DNA of 12,465 nucleotides, taken from positions 24,386 through 36,850 of the forward strand of contig DKXC01000116.1 in the NCBI GenBank assembly GCA_002492045.1, in the 5' to 3' direction. Below the pieces are notes generated by a model, which did not search any database, was not told where the DNA came from, and saw nothing but the letters and a program-made list of their open reading frames with translations. The DNA comes from Micrococcaceae bacterium UBA7136. Its GTDB lineage: Bacteria > Actinomycetota > Actinomycetes > Actinomycetales > Micrococcaceae. This document shows, one piece after another, positions 1 through 6,832 of the stretch. Both the position numbers and the translations under genes were made by a program. Positions within the stretch are counted from its first letter, which is position 1. The number at the start of each line of letters is the position of its first letter.

Positions 1-1316
1 GTCAGGTCGTTGGTGCCGATGGAGACGAAGTCTACCTCGCCCAGGATAGCCTCAGCGTTAACGGCTGCGGCCGGGGTTTCAACCATGACGCCCTGGGTCT
101 TGAGGCCAACCTCGTCCAGCATCTTCTTGAAGCTGCGGGCTTCACTGGTGGTTGAGATCATGGGGGCCATGACCCAGATGTCGGCCTCAGTCTGGTCAGA
201 GGCAGCCTTGATGGCCTCCAGCTGGCGGGTCAGCACGCCGGGCACGGTCCAGTCGGTGCGGAAGCCGCGAACACCCAGGGCCGGGTTTTCTTCTTCCTTG
301 ACGTTGAGGAAGGGCAAGGGCTTGTCGGCGCCGGCGTCCAGGGTGCGGACCACGATGTGCTGGCCGGGGAAGGCGTCAAAGACAGCCTTGTAGCTGGCGG
401 TCTGAGTCTCAACAGAAGGCTCAGTGTCGTGGCCCAGGAAGCCGAACTCGGTGCGTAGCAGGCCCACGCCCTCAGCCTTAAGACCGGCGGCCTTCTCGGC
501 GCTCTTGCCGTCACCGACGTTAGCGTAGAGGGGAACACGGGTGCCATCAGCCATGACACCAACACCGTCAAAGTCGGGTAGTTCCTTGCGGTTGGCGTAC
601 TTTTCGGCCAGGTCACGGTGGGCCTCGGTGACCTCGGTTTCTACCAGGCCCTCGTTGGAGTCAATGTAGACCTCGGTGCCGTTAGCAATCTCGGTGACGC
701 CCTTAGCTGCCACGATGGCGGGCAGACCCAGGCCGCGGGCCAGGATAGCGGTGTGGGCCTGGGGGCCACCGTCAGAGGTGATCAGGGCGATAACCTGCTT
801 GGGGTCCAGGGTGGCGGTGTCAGCCGGGGCCAGGTCAATAGCAGCCAGGATGAAGGGCTCGTTAGAGACCGGGATGCCGGGGGCCTGCTGACCGGTTAGC
901 TCAGCCACGATACGGGCGCGGACGTCGTGGATGTCAGTGACGCGCTCGGCCATGTAGCCACCCAGGGCAGCCATCTGGTCGGCGAAGGCAGAGGCGGCTT
1001 CCCAAACAGCCAGTTCGGGGGCCTTGCCCTGCTTTTCAACGATCTTGATGGCGCTCTTGAGCAGGGCCCGGTCGGTTGCCATCTGGGAGGTGGACTTGAG
1101 CACGGCCTTGCCGTCGCGGCTAGCGTGCTCGGCCCGCTCCAGCAGGCCCTGCTTGACGGCTTCAGCAGCGGCCTTGATCCGCTCAGCAGCCTGCTCAGGG
1201 GTCTCCCCCTCAGCCAGCTTCAGGGAAGAAGAGGGAGCCTTAATGGGCTCGGGCATCTGCAGGACCTTGCCAATGACGCGGCCGGCGTAGACGCCAACAC
1301 CAGTGTAGGTAGTCAT
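1..1316 (-). CDS. ptsI: PTS enzyme I (phosphoenolpyruvate-protein phosphotransferase), 3' end outside window
   Basis: Cytosolic enzyme that takes phosphate from phosphoenolpyruvate and passes it to HPr, the first step of sugar phosphotransferase uptake. I translated it from an ATG at 1316; the frame stays open to the left edge, giving 438 residues of a family usually about 550-575 long. Visible: the phosphohistidine-domain active site GGPQAHTAILARG with His188, then catalytic-barrel motifs GVGLLRTEF (283-291), VRTLDAGADKP, GVRGFR, VMAPM, and DFVSIGTNDL right at the edge. The missing part should hold the C-terminal catalytic cysteine. The start is supported by AAGGAAAA seven bases upstream, and the frame opens 29 nt after the fruA stop, so it is probably the last visible gene of the fru operon. 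An HPr gene is not in the window and may lie further left. Identity is clear. Confidence 0.96.
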   Translation of the reverse strand, partial: MTTYTGVGVYAGRVIGKVLQMPEPIKAPSSSLKLAEGETPEQAAERIKAAAEAVKQGLLERAEHASRDGKAVLKSTSQMATDRALLKSAIKIVEKQGKAPELAVWEAASAFADQMAALGGYMAERVTDIHDVRARIVAELTGQQAPGIPVSNEPFILAAIDLAPADTATLDPKQVIALITSDGGPQAHTAILARGLGLPAIVAAKGVTEIANGTEVYIDSNEGLVETEVTEAHRDLAEKYANRKELPDFDGVGVMADGTRVPLYANVGDGKSAEKAAGLKAEGVGLLRTEFGFLGHDTEPSVETQTASYKAVFDAFPGQHIVVRTLDAGADKPLPFLNVKEEENPALGVRGFRTDWTVPGVLTRQLEAIKAASDQTEADIWVMAPMISTTSEARSFKKMLDEVGLKTQGVMVETPAAAVNAEAILGEVDFVSIGTNDL

Positions 1317-1345
1317 AATGTTTTCCTTGCGATTAGGGGGATAGT

Positions 1346-3325
1346 TTAAGCAGCTGCCTCAGCCTTGCGGGAGGCCAGGGACTTAAGCAGGATGTAAAGA
1401 ACTGCACCCACTAGGGTACCTGCCAGAGTCGCTACCAAGAACATGAGGGGGTTCTGCACCAGGGCGATAATCCAGACACCACCGTGAGGTGCCGGGGAGG
1501 CAACCCCAGCGCCCATAGAGATTGCACCAGCCACAGCGGCACCGGCCATAGAGGCGGGGATGACACGGAAGGGGTCGGCGGTAGCGAAGGGAATAGCACC
1601 CTCAGAGATGAAGGAGGCACCCAGTAGCCAGGCGGCCTTGCCGTTTTCGCGCTCGGGCTCGGTGAAGAGCTGGGGGCGGATGGTGGTAGCCAGGGCCATG
1701 GCCAGGGGCGGAACCATACCGGCAATGATGACGGCAGCCATGACCTGCTGGGAGGCGGCAGTACCGGCAGAGAGGCCAGCGGTAGCAAAGAGGTAGGCGG
1801 CCTTATTAACCGGGCCACCCAGGTCGAAGCCCATCATGGCACCCAGAATCAAGCCCAGAACCAGGGCTGAGGTACCGCTCATGGAGCCCAACCAGGCTTC
1901 TAGGGAGCTAGTGATCCAGGCCAGGGGGGCACCCAGGACGAAGAAGATCAGGCCACCGGCAAAGAGGGTAGCGATCAGAGGGGTGACCACAACCGGCATC
2001 ATGGAGGCCAGCCAGCGGGGCAGCTTGAGCAGGGAGAGCCAGTAGGCGCAGAGACCGGCCAGGATACCGGCAACAATACCGCCGATGAAGCCGCCACCGA
2101 CCAGGACAGCCACAGAACCGGCGATGAAACCGGGGGCGATGCCGGGGCGCTGGGCCAGGCCGTAGGCGATGTAGGCTGCCAGAATGGGCACCATGGCCCC
2201 CAGGCCGAAGGCACCAATAGTGTGCAGGGCCGCACCCAGGTAGAGGGAGAGGGGGGTGCCGTTAAGGTCGGTCAGAGAAGCATTAGCCAGGATCTCGGTG
2301 GTGTTGACGTCACCCAGGTTGGGCATGGTGATGGCTTCTAGCATGAAACCGATGGCCAGGATAATACCGCCTGCGGCCACGAAGGGAATCATGTAGGAGA
2401 CACCGGTCATGAGGGCCTTGTAGATGCGCTGACCCCAGGAGCCACCCTCGTCTGCCGTCTCGGCAGAGTCGGCTGCACTGGCAGTCACCCGCTTGCCATT
2501 AGGCTTTTCAGCCTCGGCCAGGGCTTCTTGGATCATGGCAGCCGGTTCGTCGATACCGCGCTTGACCGGAGACTCCACATAGGGCTTACCGGCGAAGCGT
2601 TCACGGCCGCGCACGGGCAGGGCCACGGCAAAGACCACAGCATCAGCCTCGTCAATTTCGGCCTGGGTCAGCTTGTCGCCGCCGGAGGAGCCCTGGGGCT
2701 CTACCTTGAAGTCGTAGCCCAGTTCTTCGGCAGCATACTTGAGGCCGTCGGCAGCCATGTAGGTGTGGGCGATGCCGGTGGGGCAGTTGGTGACAGCCAC
2801 AATCTTCTTGCGGCGCTGGCCTTCAGCGGCGGGGGCTGCCTGCTCGCTGGCGGGGGCTTCCTCTGCCTTGGGACGCAGGCCCAGGGCTTCTTCTACCAGG
2901 GCCACAACTTCCTCAGCGGTCTTGGCTTCCCGCAGGGCGGCGGTGAAGGACTTCTTCATAAGGGAGCGGGCCATCTGAGAGAGGATCTTCAGGTGGGCTT
3001 CATCCCCGTCAGCGGGTGCTGCGATGAAGAAGATGAGGTCGGCTGCCCCGTCCTTGGCCCCGAAGTCGACGGCCGGGTTGGGCCGGGCCATGGCCAGGGT
3101 GGGTTCGGCGACGGCCTCGGAACGGCAGTGGGGAATAGCGATACCGCCGGGGATGCCGGTGTCGGTCTTTTCCTCACGGGCCTTAGCCGCAGCGTAGAGG
3201 GTATCTAGGTCGCTTGCGCGTCCTGCGCCAACGACAGCCTCCGCCAGACGCTTAATGACGTCAAAGCGAGAGTCGCCCAGGTTCTCGTCCAGGATGATGA
3301 GTTCCGGGCTGATGAGAGCAGACAT
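1346..3325 (-). CDS. fruA: PTS fructose transporter subunit IIABC
   Basis: Membrane permease that imports fructose and phosphorylates it to fructose-1-phosphate. The 659 residues hold three domains in order. IIA spans about 1-150, with phospho-accepting His66 in GIAIPHCRS. After an Ala/Glu/Pro-rich linker, IIB spans about 173-275, with phospho-cysteine Cys181 in NCPTGIAHTYMAA. After a second linker, IIC runs from about 300 to 650 with many hydrophobic helices and the family motifs MGFDLGGPVNKAA (498-510), SEGAIPFATADP (574-585) and PAPHGG (611-616). Length and IIA-IIB-IIC order match actinobacterial fructose permeases such as the corynebacterial PtsF. There is no fused HPr domain, so a separate HPr must deliver phosphate. 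A strong AGGAGGAG ribosome site lies just before the ATG. It follows fruK by 45 nt and precedes ptsI by 29 nt. Mannose or another hexose as a side substrate cannot be excluded from sequence. Confidence 0.96.
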   Translation of the reverse strand: MSALISPELIILDENLGDSRFDVIKRLAEAVVGAGRASDLDTLYAAAKAREEKTDTGIPGGIAIPHCRSEAVAEPTLAMARPNPAVDFGAKDGAADLIFFIAAPADGDEAHLKILSQMARSLMKKSFTAALREAKTAEEVVALVEEALGLRPKAEEAPASEQAAPAAEGQRRKKIVAVTNCPTGIAHTYMAADGLKYAAEELGYDFKVEPQGSSGGDKLTQAEIDEADAVVFAVALPVRGRERFAGKPYVESPVKRGIDEPAAMIQEALAEAEKPNGKRVTASAADSAETADEGGSWGQRIYKALMTGVSYMIPFVAAGGIILAIGFMLEAITMPNLGDVNTTEILANASLTDLNGTPLSLYLGAALHTIGAFGLGAMVPILAAYIAYGLAQRPGIAPGFIAGSVAVLVGGGFIGGIVAGILAGLCAYWLSLLKLPRWLASMMPVVVTPLIATLFAGGLIFFVLGAPLAWITSSLEAWLGSMSGTSALVLGLILGAMMGFDLGGPVNKAAYLFATAGLSAGTAASQQVMAAVIIAGMVPPLAMALATTIRPQLFTEPERENGKAAWLLGASFISEGAIPFATADPFRVIPASMAGAAVAGAISMGAGVASPAPHGGVWIIALVQNPLMFLVATLAGTLVGAVLYILLKSLASRKAEAAA

Positions 3326-3370
3326 GTGCTCCTCCTCGGATTGTGTTTTCTTACTTAGAAGTTTGAGGGC

Positions 3371-4333
3371 CTAGAGGGCCAGTTCCCGCAGGGTGACAGC
3401 CTCAGGGGTGGTGGATTCTAGGGTGGGCACCTGGGTGCCGGGCAGGGCTGCGGCGGCTGAGCCGTGGGCTACGGCCTGAACCAGGCAGTCCTGGGGGCTC
3501 TTGCCCTGCTCGTGGGCAATCAGGAAACCAGCTAGGGAGCAGTCGCCGGCGCCCACGGTGGAACGAACCTTAACCGGGGCGTGGACGGCGTGCCAGGCGC
3601 CGTCAGCAGTGACCAAAACGGCCCCGTTTCCACCCAGGGTTGCCAGGACCATCTCAACACCGCGATCTACTAGTTCCTTGGCGGTGCGGGCGGTCAGTTC
3701 GGGGCTGGCTTCTAGTTCTTCGGCCAGTTCTAGCTTGCCGACCAGTTCGGCTAGTTCCTCAGAGTTGGGCTTGATCAGGTTGGGCATGCCGTCCAGGCCC
3801 ACCAGGGCATCCCGCAGGGCAGCGCCGGAGGTATCAACAGCTACCCGGGGGGCCTTGTCACCCAGGGATTCGCGGATGGCCCGGCCGACGACGGCGTAGT
3901 AGTCGCTGGGTACACCGGCGGGCAGGGAACCGGCCAGCACCAGCCAGGAGGCGTCGATGGTTTCCTTAATCATGAGCCGGGTCAGCTGCTGCTGGGCCAG
4001 GTCGTTGAGGGGTTCGCCGGGGGCGTTGATTTTGGTGGTGGTGCCGTCCGGTTCTACCAGGGTGATGTTGGAGCGGATGGGGCTGCCGATGGGCATGTTG
4101 ACGTAGGGCACCTGGGCTTCGGTCAGGGAGGCCAGGACCGGGTCTTCGGGGTCGCCGGGCAGGACGGCTACGGTTTCAAAGCCTGAGACCTCTAGGGCCC
4201 GGGAGATGTTGACGCCCTTGCCGCCGGGGTCTGAGACGGCGGCGACGGCCCGCTGGACGGCCCCGCGCTTGACCTGCTGGTCCAGTTCGAGGGTACGGTC
4301 CATGCTGGGGTTGGCGGTGAGAGTCACAATCAT
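3371..4333 (-). CDS. fruK: 1-phosphofructokinase
   Basis: Cytosolic PfkB-family sugar kinase that converts fructose-1-phosphate and ATP to fructose-1,6-bisphosphate, feeding the FruA product into glycolysis. The 320-residue length is normal for the family. Visible: the N-terminal signature around DPGGKGVNISRAL (35-47), a substrate-proximal segment RSNITLVEPDGTTTKIN (87-103), LAGSLPAGVPSDYY (133-146), KPNSEEL (188-194), and the C-terminal PfkB signature STVGAGDCSLAGF (258-270), where Asp264 is the expected catalytic base and GAG forms the anion hole. Its ATG overlaps the fruR stop as ATGA, implying translational coupling with the regulator. Related tagatose-6-phosphate kinases share the fold, but the position between fruR and fruA makes 1-phosphofructokinase by far the best call. 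Confidence 0.95.
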   Translation of the reverse strand: MIVTLTANPSMDRTLELDQQVKRGAVQRAVAAVSDPGGKGVNISRALEVSGFETVAVLPGDPEDPVLASLTEAQVPYVNMPIGSPIRSNITLVEPDGTTTKINAPGEPLNDLAQQQLTRLMIKETIDASWLVLAGSLPAGVPSDYYAVVGRAIRESLGDKAPRVAVDTSGAALRDALVGLDGMPNLIKPNSEELAELVGKLELAEELEASPELTARTAKELVDRGVEMVLATLGGNGAVLVTADGAWHAVHAPVKVRSTVGAGDCSLAGFLIAHEQGKSPQDCLVQAVAHGSAAAALPGTQVPTLESTTPEAVTLRELAL

Positions 4334-5121
4334 GCGATGAGTACCTCAACATTCGATTCGTCTAGGGCCTGGGCGAGTTCGCCTTCGGGGGCCTTATCGG
4401 TGATTAGGGTGTCGATGTCGTCTAGGCCGGCAAAACGCACCAGGGATTCTTGGCCGAACTTGGCTGAGTCGCAGAGCAGAACAACCCGGCGGGCTGATTT
4501 GACGATGGCGGTCTTGACGATGGCCTCATTGAGGCCGGGGGTGGAGAGACCGAAGCTGGCGTCTAGCCCGTTGACGCCGATGAAGGCGATGTCGGGGCGG
4601 ATGGTCTCGAAGTGGGCGGCGGCCCGGGTACCAACAGCGGCCCAGGTCATTTTGCGCAGCTGGCCGCCGACCATGTCCAGGACGATGCCGTCTGCTTCTG
4701 CTAGTTTGACGGCGATGTGTAGGGCGTGGGTGATGACCAGGCGGTCAGCCCCTGATTTGAGGGAGAAGTCGCTGCTGGCCATGCGTTCGGCTAGGATTTC
4801 GGTGGTGGTGCCGGCGTCTAGCACCACGGCCCCGGCGTCGGAGTCGCGCAGCAGTTCGTAGGCCCGGTAGGCAATTTTTTGCTTTTCGGGGGTGTTCATA
4901 TTTTGGCGTAGGGCAATGGAGGATTCCACCGAGGTGGACTGCTCTACGGTGACGGCACCACCGTGTACACGGCGCAGCTTTCCGTCGGCCTCGAGGGCTG
5001 CGAGGTCACGCCGGACGGTTTCCATGGTGACTTCGTAGCGGCGGGCCAGGTCTGCTCCGTTGACACGGCGTGCTGATGCCACGAGTTTGGCTATCTCGGC
5101 ACGTCGTTCTTCAGCGAACAT
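4330..5121 (-). CDS. fruR: DeoR-family transcriptional regulator of the fructose operon
   Basis: DNA-binding regulator of the DeoR family, 263 residues, the usual length. The N-terminus carries a winged helix-turn-helix with the typical DeoR pattern: EERRAEIAKLV, then NGADLARRYEVTMETVRRDL (21-40), then KLRRVHGGAV (48-57). The C-terminal part is the sugar-phosphate-sensing domain related to ribose-5-phosphate isomerase, with LDAGTTTEIL (101-110), GVNGLD (182-187), STPGLNEA (193-200) and CDSAKFG (217-223). The start at 5121 is supported by AAGGTGG seven bases upstream. As first gene of fruR-fruK-fruA-ptsI, with fruK overlapping its stop, it is inferred to respond to fructose-1-phosphate or fructose-1,6-bisphosphate and to control its own operon. 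The effector and the sign of control are not shown by the sequence. Naming it fruR rests on operon context. Confidence 0.9.
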   Translation of the reverse strand: MFAEERRAEIAKLVASARRVNGADLARRYEVTMETVRRDLAALEADGKLRRVHGGAVTVEQSTSVESSIALRQNMNTPEKQKIAYRAYELLRDSDAGAVVLDAGTTTEILAERMASSDFSLKSGADRLVITHALHIAVKLAEADGIVLDMVGGQLRKMTWAAVGTRAAAHFETIRPDIAFIGVNGLDASFGLSTPGLNEAIVKTAIVKSARRVVLLCDSAKFGQESLVRFAGLDDIDTLITDKAPEGELAQALDESNVEVLIA

Positions 5122-5173
5122 GTAACCACCTTTTAAAACTTGATTCTGGGCCTTAAAACCCTATGCTTAGTTG

Positions 5174-5203
5174 ATTTTATGTGGGTTTTTGTGGGCAAGT
5201 CAA
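5174..5203 (-). promoter_or_regulatory. Predicted sigma-70-type promoter of the fru operon
   Basis: On the minus strand a -35 box TTGACT (5203-5198) and a -10 box TAAAAT (5179-5174) are 18 nt apart. The expected transcription start is near 5167, leaving a leader of about 45 nt before the fruR ATG that includes the AAGGTGG ribosome site. This is the best promoter match in the window and fits a single transcript for fruR-fruK-fruA-ptsI. The spacer contains a short direct repeat listed separately as a possible operator. Confidence 0.55.
5181..5195. promoter_or_regulatory. Possible operator: direct repeat inside the fru promoter spacer
   Basis: The plus strand reads GTGGG-TTTTT-GTGGG, two identical pentamers spaced ten bases start to start, i.e. 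one helical turn. They fill the spacer between the -10 and -35 boxes of the fru promoter. A bound protein here would block or reshape polymerase binding, so FruR is a natural candidate. The repeat is short and could be chance. Confidence 0.3.
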
Positions 5204-5238
5204 TGCAAAACAAGGATAGCCGACCCTAAATTTCGGCT
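5204..5238 (-). terminator. Weak hairpin at the end of the VanZ-like gene
   Basis: On the minus strand AGCCGA (5238-5233) can pair with TCGGCT (5223-5218) around a 9-nt loop that contains the VanZ-family stop codon. After four bases comes the T-rich run TTGTTTT (5213-5207). It sits just upstream of the fru promoter -35 box, where a terminator separating the two transcription units would be expected. The stem is only six base pairs, so this is a tentative call. Confidence 0.28.
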
Positions 5239-5672
5239 TTTTCCTTGTGTTTTCCCACTATTTTAAGGAGCCCCAGGGCTAAAACCCAACCGATAACACA
5301 CCCCAGGGCGTTGGCCAGGATGTCCAGGGGCGAGGAGGTTCGGCCAGGCATAAAGAACTGGATGCTCTCAATCAGGCAGGTAGCAGCCAGGCCCCCCAGG
5401 GGCACCAGCCAGGGCCGGGCCGGTTGTAGCAAGAGGGTGAAGAGGAAGCCGCCGGGGCCGAACATGATGACGTTAGAGACCCATTCCAGCTGGCTGTAAC
5501 CAAACCAGGCCGGTAGCCAGCCCTGGGCGTGGCCAGATTCTAGCCAGGCCCGCAGACTATCGCCGCTGTCTCCGGCGTCAATATGGCTGGGCCAGAAGAC
5601 CATGAAGGCTACCAGCAGTAGGTAGATTAGGGTCAGCGCCCAGCCTAGGGCCCGCCAGAAGCTAACGGCCAC
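5226..5672 (-). CDS. VanZ-like family membrane protein
   Basis: Small integral membrane protein of 148 residues with a VanZ-like domain. Hydrophobic segments lie at about 9-28, 65-83, 89-104 and 117-139. The second half shows the family's conserved polar residues within and between helices: IESIQFF (101-107), PGR (109-111), LDILAN (116-121) and G124. The family is named after VanZ of glycopeptide-resistance clusters, but most members have no known function, and nothing here indicates antibiotic resistance. The start is a GTG at 5672 whose G is also the last base of the TAG stop of the upstream phosphatase gene (TAGTG), with AAAGG nine bases upstream. The next in-frame ATG lies inside the first helix, so the GTG is preferred. 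The tight junction implies co-translation with the phosphatase. Confidence 0.8.
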   Translation of the reverse strand: MAVSFWRALGWALTLIYLLLVAFMVFWPSHIDAGDSGDSLRAWLESGHAQGWLPAWFGYSQLEWVSNVIMFGPGGFLFTLLLQPARPWLVPLGGLAATCLIESIQFFMPGRTSSPLDILANALGCVIGWVLALGLLKIVGKHKEKAEI

Positions 5673-6772
5673 TAGGGTTTACCTTTCAAGAGGGGTTCGG
5701 TTTCTTCCCGCCATCCGGCTAGCCCGGCCATATCTACCTCAAAGGGCTGGGCGTTGCCGATAGTTCCAAGTTCTCTGCCGTGGGTGGCTGAGAGGGCCCG
5801 GCGGATCAGGGAGCCGTGGGAGACCACCATGACCCGCTGGCCGGGGAAATCCCGGGCAATTTGGCGGAGGGTTTCAATACCACGCCGGTAGACTGACCGC
5901 TCTGATTCGACTCCCTCATAGAAGGCGTCCGGTGCCAGGCGGGCCTCCTGGGAGATGTCTAGGCCCTCGGCCTCCCCGTAGCCGCGCTCAATCAGGCCGG
6001 GGTAGGTGGCGGCCACCTCAAGCCCGAAGGTTTGGCCGATAATCTGGGCGGTTTCGTAGGCCCGGCTCAGGGGCGAGGAGACAAGCACATCAAAGGCCAG
6101 TTCCTGAGCTTTGAGGGAGGCGGCGGTTTCGCGGGCCTGGGTGCGGCCGGTCTCGTTGAGGGGAATGTCGCTGGAACCCTGCATGAGGCCCTGCTTGTTC
6201 CAGTCGGTTTGGCCGTGGCGAATCAGCAGGATGGAGCTGGCCCGGCGGGCCGGGGCCAGGGGGCTGACGCTGGCGTTGAGGGGGATGGGGACGGGCTGGC
6301 CGGTGCGGGCGGTCAGCAGGCGCGAGATTAGCATGCCGTGGGCCACGATAATGAGGTTGCGGCCGGGGTGGTCGGCTTCTACCTGGTCCAGGGCTTCTTC
6401 TACCCGGGCTAGGAAGTCGCCCAGGGGCTCAATGTCGGCAGTTTCCTGTTCGATGCTTTCCCAGAGCTGGGGGTTGTTGCTGACGCCTTCTAGGTTCTTG
6501 AAGGAGCGTTCGGCCAGGCCCGGGTAGGAGCCGAGGAGGGGCAGGCCCAGGGCTTGGGCGATGATTTGGCCGGTTTCTAGAGCCCGGCTGAGGGGGGAGG
6601 TGATGACGCCGTCCCAGCTGATGGCCTGGTCTTGGGCGTAGGTTCGCAGGTTGTCGGCGGCCTGGGCGGCTTGTTCCCGGCCGGTGTCGTTGAGGGGGAT
6701 GTCGCTGGAGCCTTGGAGCTTGTGGACCAGGTTCCAGTCGGTCTGGCCGTGTCGAATCAGTACGCTGGGCAT
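5672..6772 (-). CDS. Tandem two-domain histidine phosphatase (phosphoglycerate mutase-like)
   Basis: The 366 residues are two consecutive histidine phosphatase domains, where one domain is the norm. Domain 1 (about 1-172) has LIRHGQTDWN with catalytic His8, SPLSRALET with Arg63, Glu88 in GLAERS, and His145 in VAHG. Domain 2 (about 178-366) repeats LIRHGQTDWN with His186, SPLSRAYET with Arg237, Glu262 in GLIERG, and His319 in VSHG. Both catalytic sets look complete. The copies are offset by exactly 178 codons and are similar even at DNA level, which suggests an internal duplication. Family members act on phosphoglycerates, alpha-ribazole phosphate, other small phosphates or phosphoproteins; the substrate cannot be told from sequence. 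There is no signal peptide, so it is probably cytosolic. Only a weak ribosome site precedes the ATG. Its stop overlaps the VanZ-like start, and it lies 60 nt after the ATPase gene. Confidence 0.9.
   Translation of the reverse strand: MPSVLIRHGQTDWNLVHKLQGSSDIPLNDTGREQAAQAADNLRTYAQDQAISWDGVITSPLSRALETGQIIAQALGLPLLGSYPGLAERSFKNLEGVSNNPQLWESIEQETADIEPLGDFLARVEEALDQVEADHPGRNLIIVAHGMLISRLLTARTGQPVPIPLNASVSPLAPARRASSILLIRHGQTDWNKQGLMQGSSDIPLNETGRTQARETAASLKAQELAFDVLVSSPLSRAYETAQIIGQTFGLEVAATYPGLIERGYGEAEGLDISQEARLAPDAFYEGVESERSVYRRGIETLRQIARDFPGQRVMVVSHGSLIRRALSATHGRELGTIGNAQPFEVDMAGLAGWREETEPLLKGKP
6147..6226 (-). repeat. Internal direct repeat, copy 2 (phosphatase domain 2 start)
   Basis: This stretch encodes the RHGQTDWN to SSDIPLNETGR region of the second phosphatase domain. 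It aligns without gaps to 6681-6760 at an offset of 534 bases (178 codons), with only scattered mismatches. It marks the tandem duplication inside the gene. Confidence 0.7.
6681..6760 (-). repeat. Internal direct repeat, copy 1 (phosphatase domain 1 start)
   Basis: This stretch encodes the RHGQTDWN to SSDIPLNDTGR region of the first phosphatase domain and pairs with 6147-6226. Similarity at the nucleotide level, not just protein level, points to a fairly recent duplication or to gene conversion between the copies. Confidence 0.7.
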
Positions 6773-6832
6773 GGGGTCTATTATTCCAAAAGTTTATTGG
6801 ACTGTGTGGATATTATTGGTTTTGCCTGGGTT
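6773..6832 (-). promoter_or_regulatory. AT-rich 60-nt gap between the ATPase and phosphatase genes; possible weak promoter
   Basis: This spacer is much richer in A and T than the flanking genes. On the minus strand an AATAAT box ends seven bases before the phosphatase ATG, with no convincing -35 box and no clear ribosome site. That arrangement could fit a leaderless or near-leaderless transcript, which actinobacteria often use. The heptamer TTATTGG occurs twice on the plus strand (6794-6800 and 6813-6819), 19 bases apart. No terminator hairpin is visible, so read-through from the ATPase gene is equally possible. Confidence 0.25.

Noticed and set aside
230..616. Open frame of 128 codons on the minus strand inside ptsI
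   Set aside because: It is a shifted frame within enzyme I, whose own frame carries continuous conserved motifs across this stretch.
927..1349. Open frame of 140 codons on the plus strand opposite ptsI
   Set aside because: It is fully antisense to the enzyme I N-terminus, which carries conserved family motifs; the product is low-complexity and has no ribosome site.
2528..3208. Open frame of 226 codons on the plus strand opposite fruA, Gly-rich product
   Set aside because: It lies wholly antisense to the clearly real IIA and IIB domains of fruA. Its product shows no domain, and such frames arise from codon bias in GC-rich genes.
4337..4861. Open frame of 174 codons on the plus strand opposite fruR
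   Set aside because: It is antisense to the DeoR regulator and its Ser/Arg-rich product looks like a shadow frame.
5226..5672. VanZ-like gene as a glycopeptide resistance determinant
   Set aside because: VanZ-like domains are widespread in proteins unrelated to resistance, and no vanA, vanH, vanX or sensor genes are present.
6785..6820. Imperfect palindrome CCAATAAACTTTTGG and repeated TTATTGG as a terminator
   Set aside because: The stem has mismatches near the centre and no following T-run, so it does not support a terminator; at most it is a weak regulatory site.
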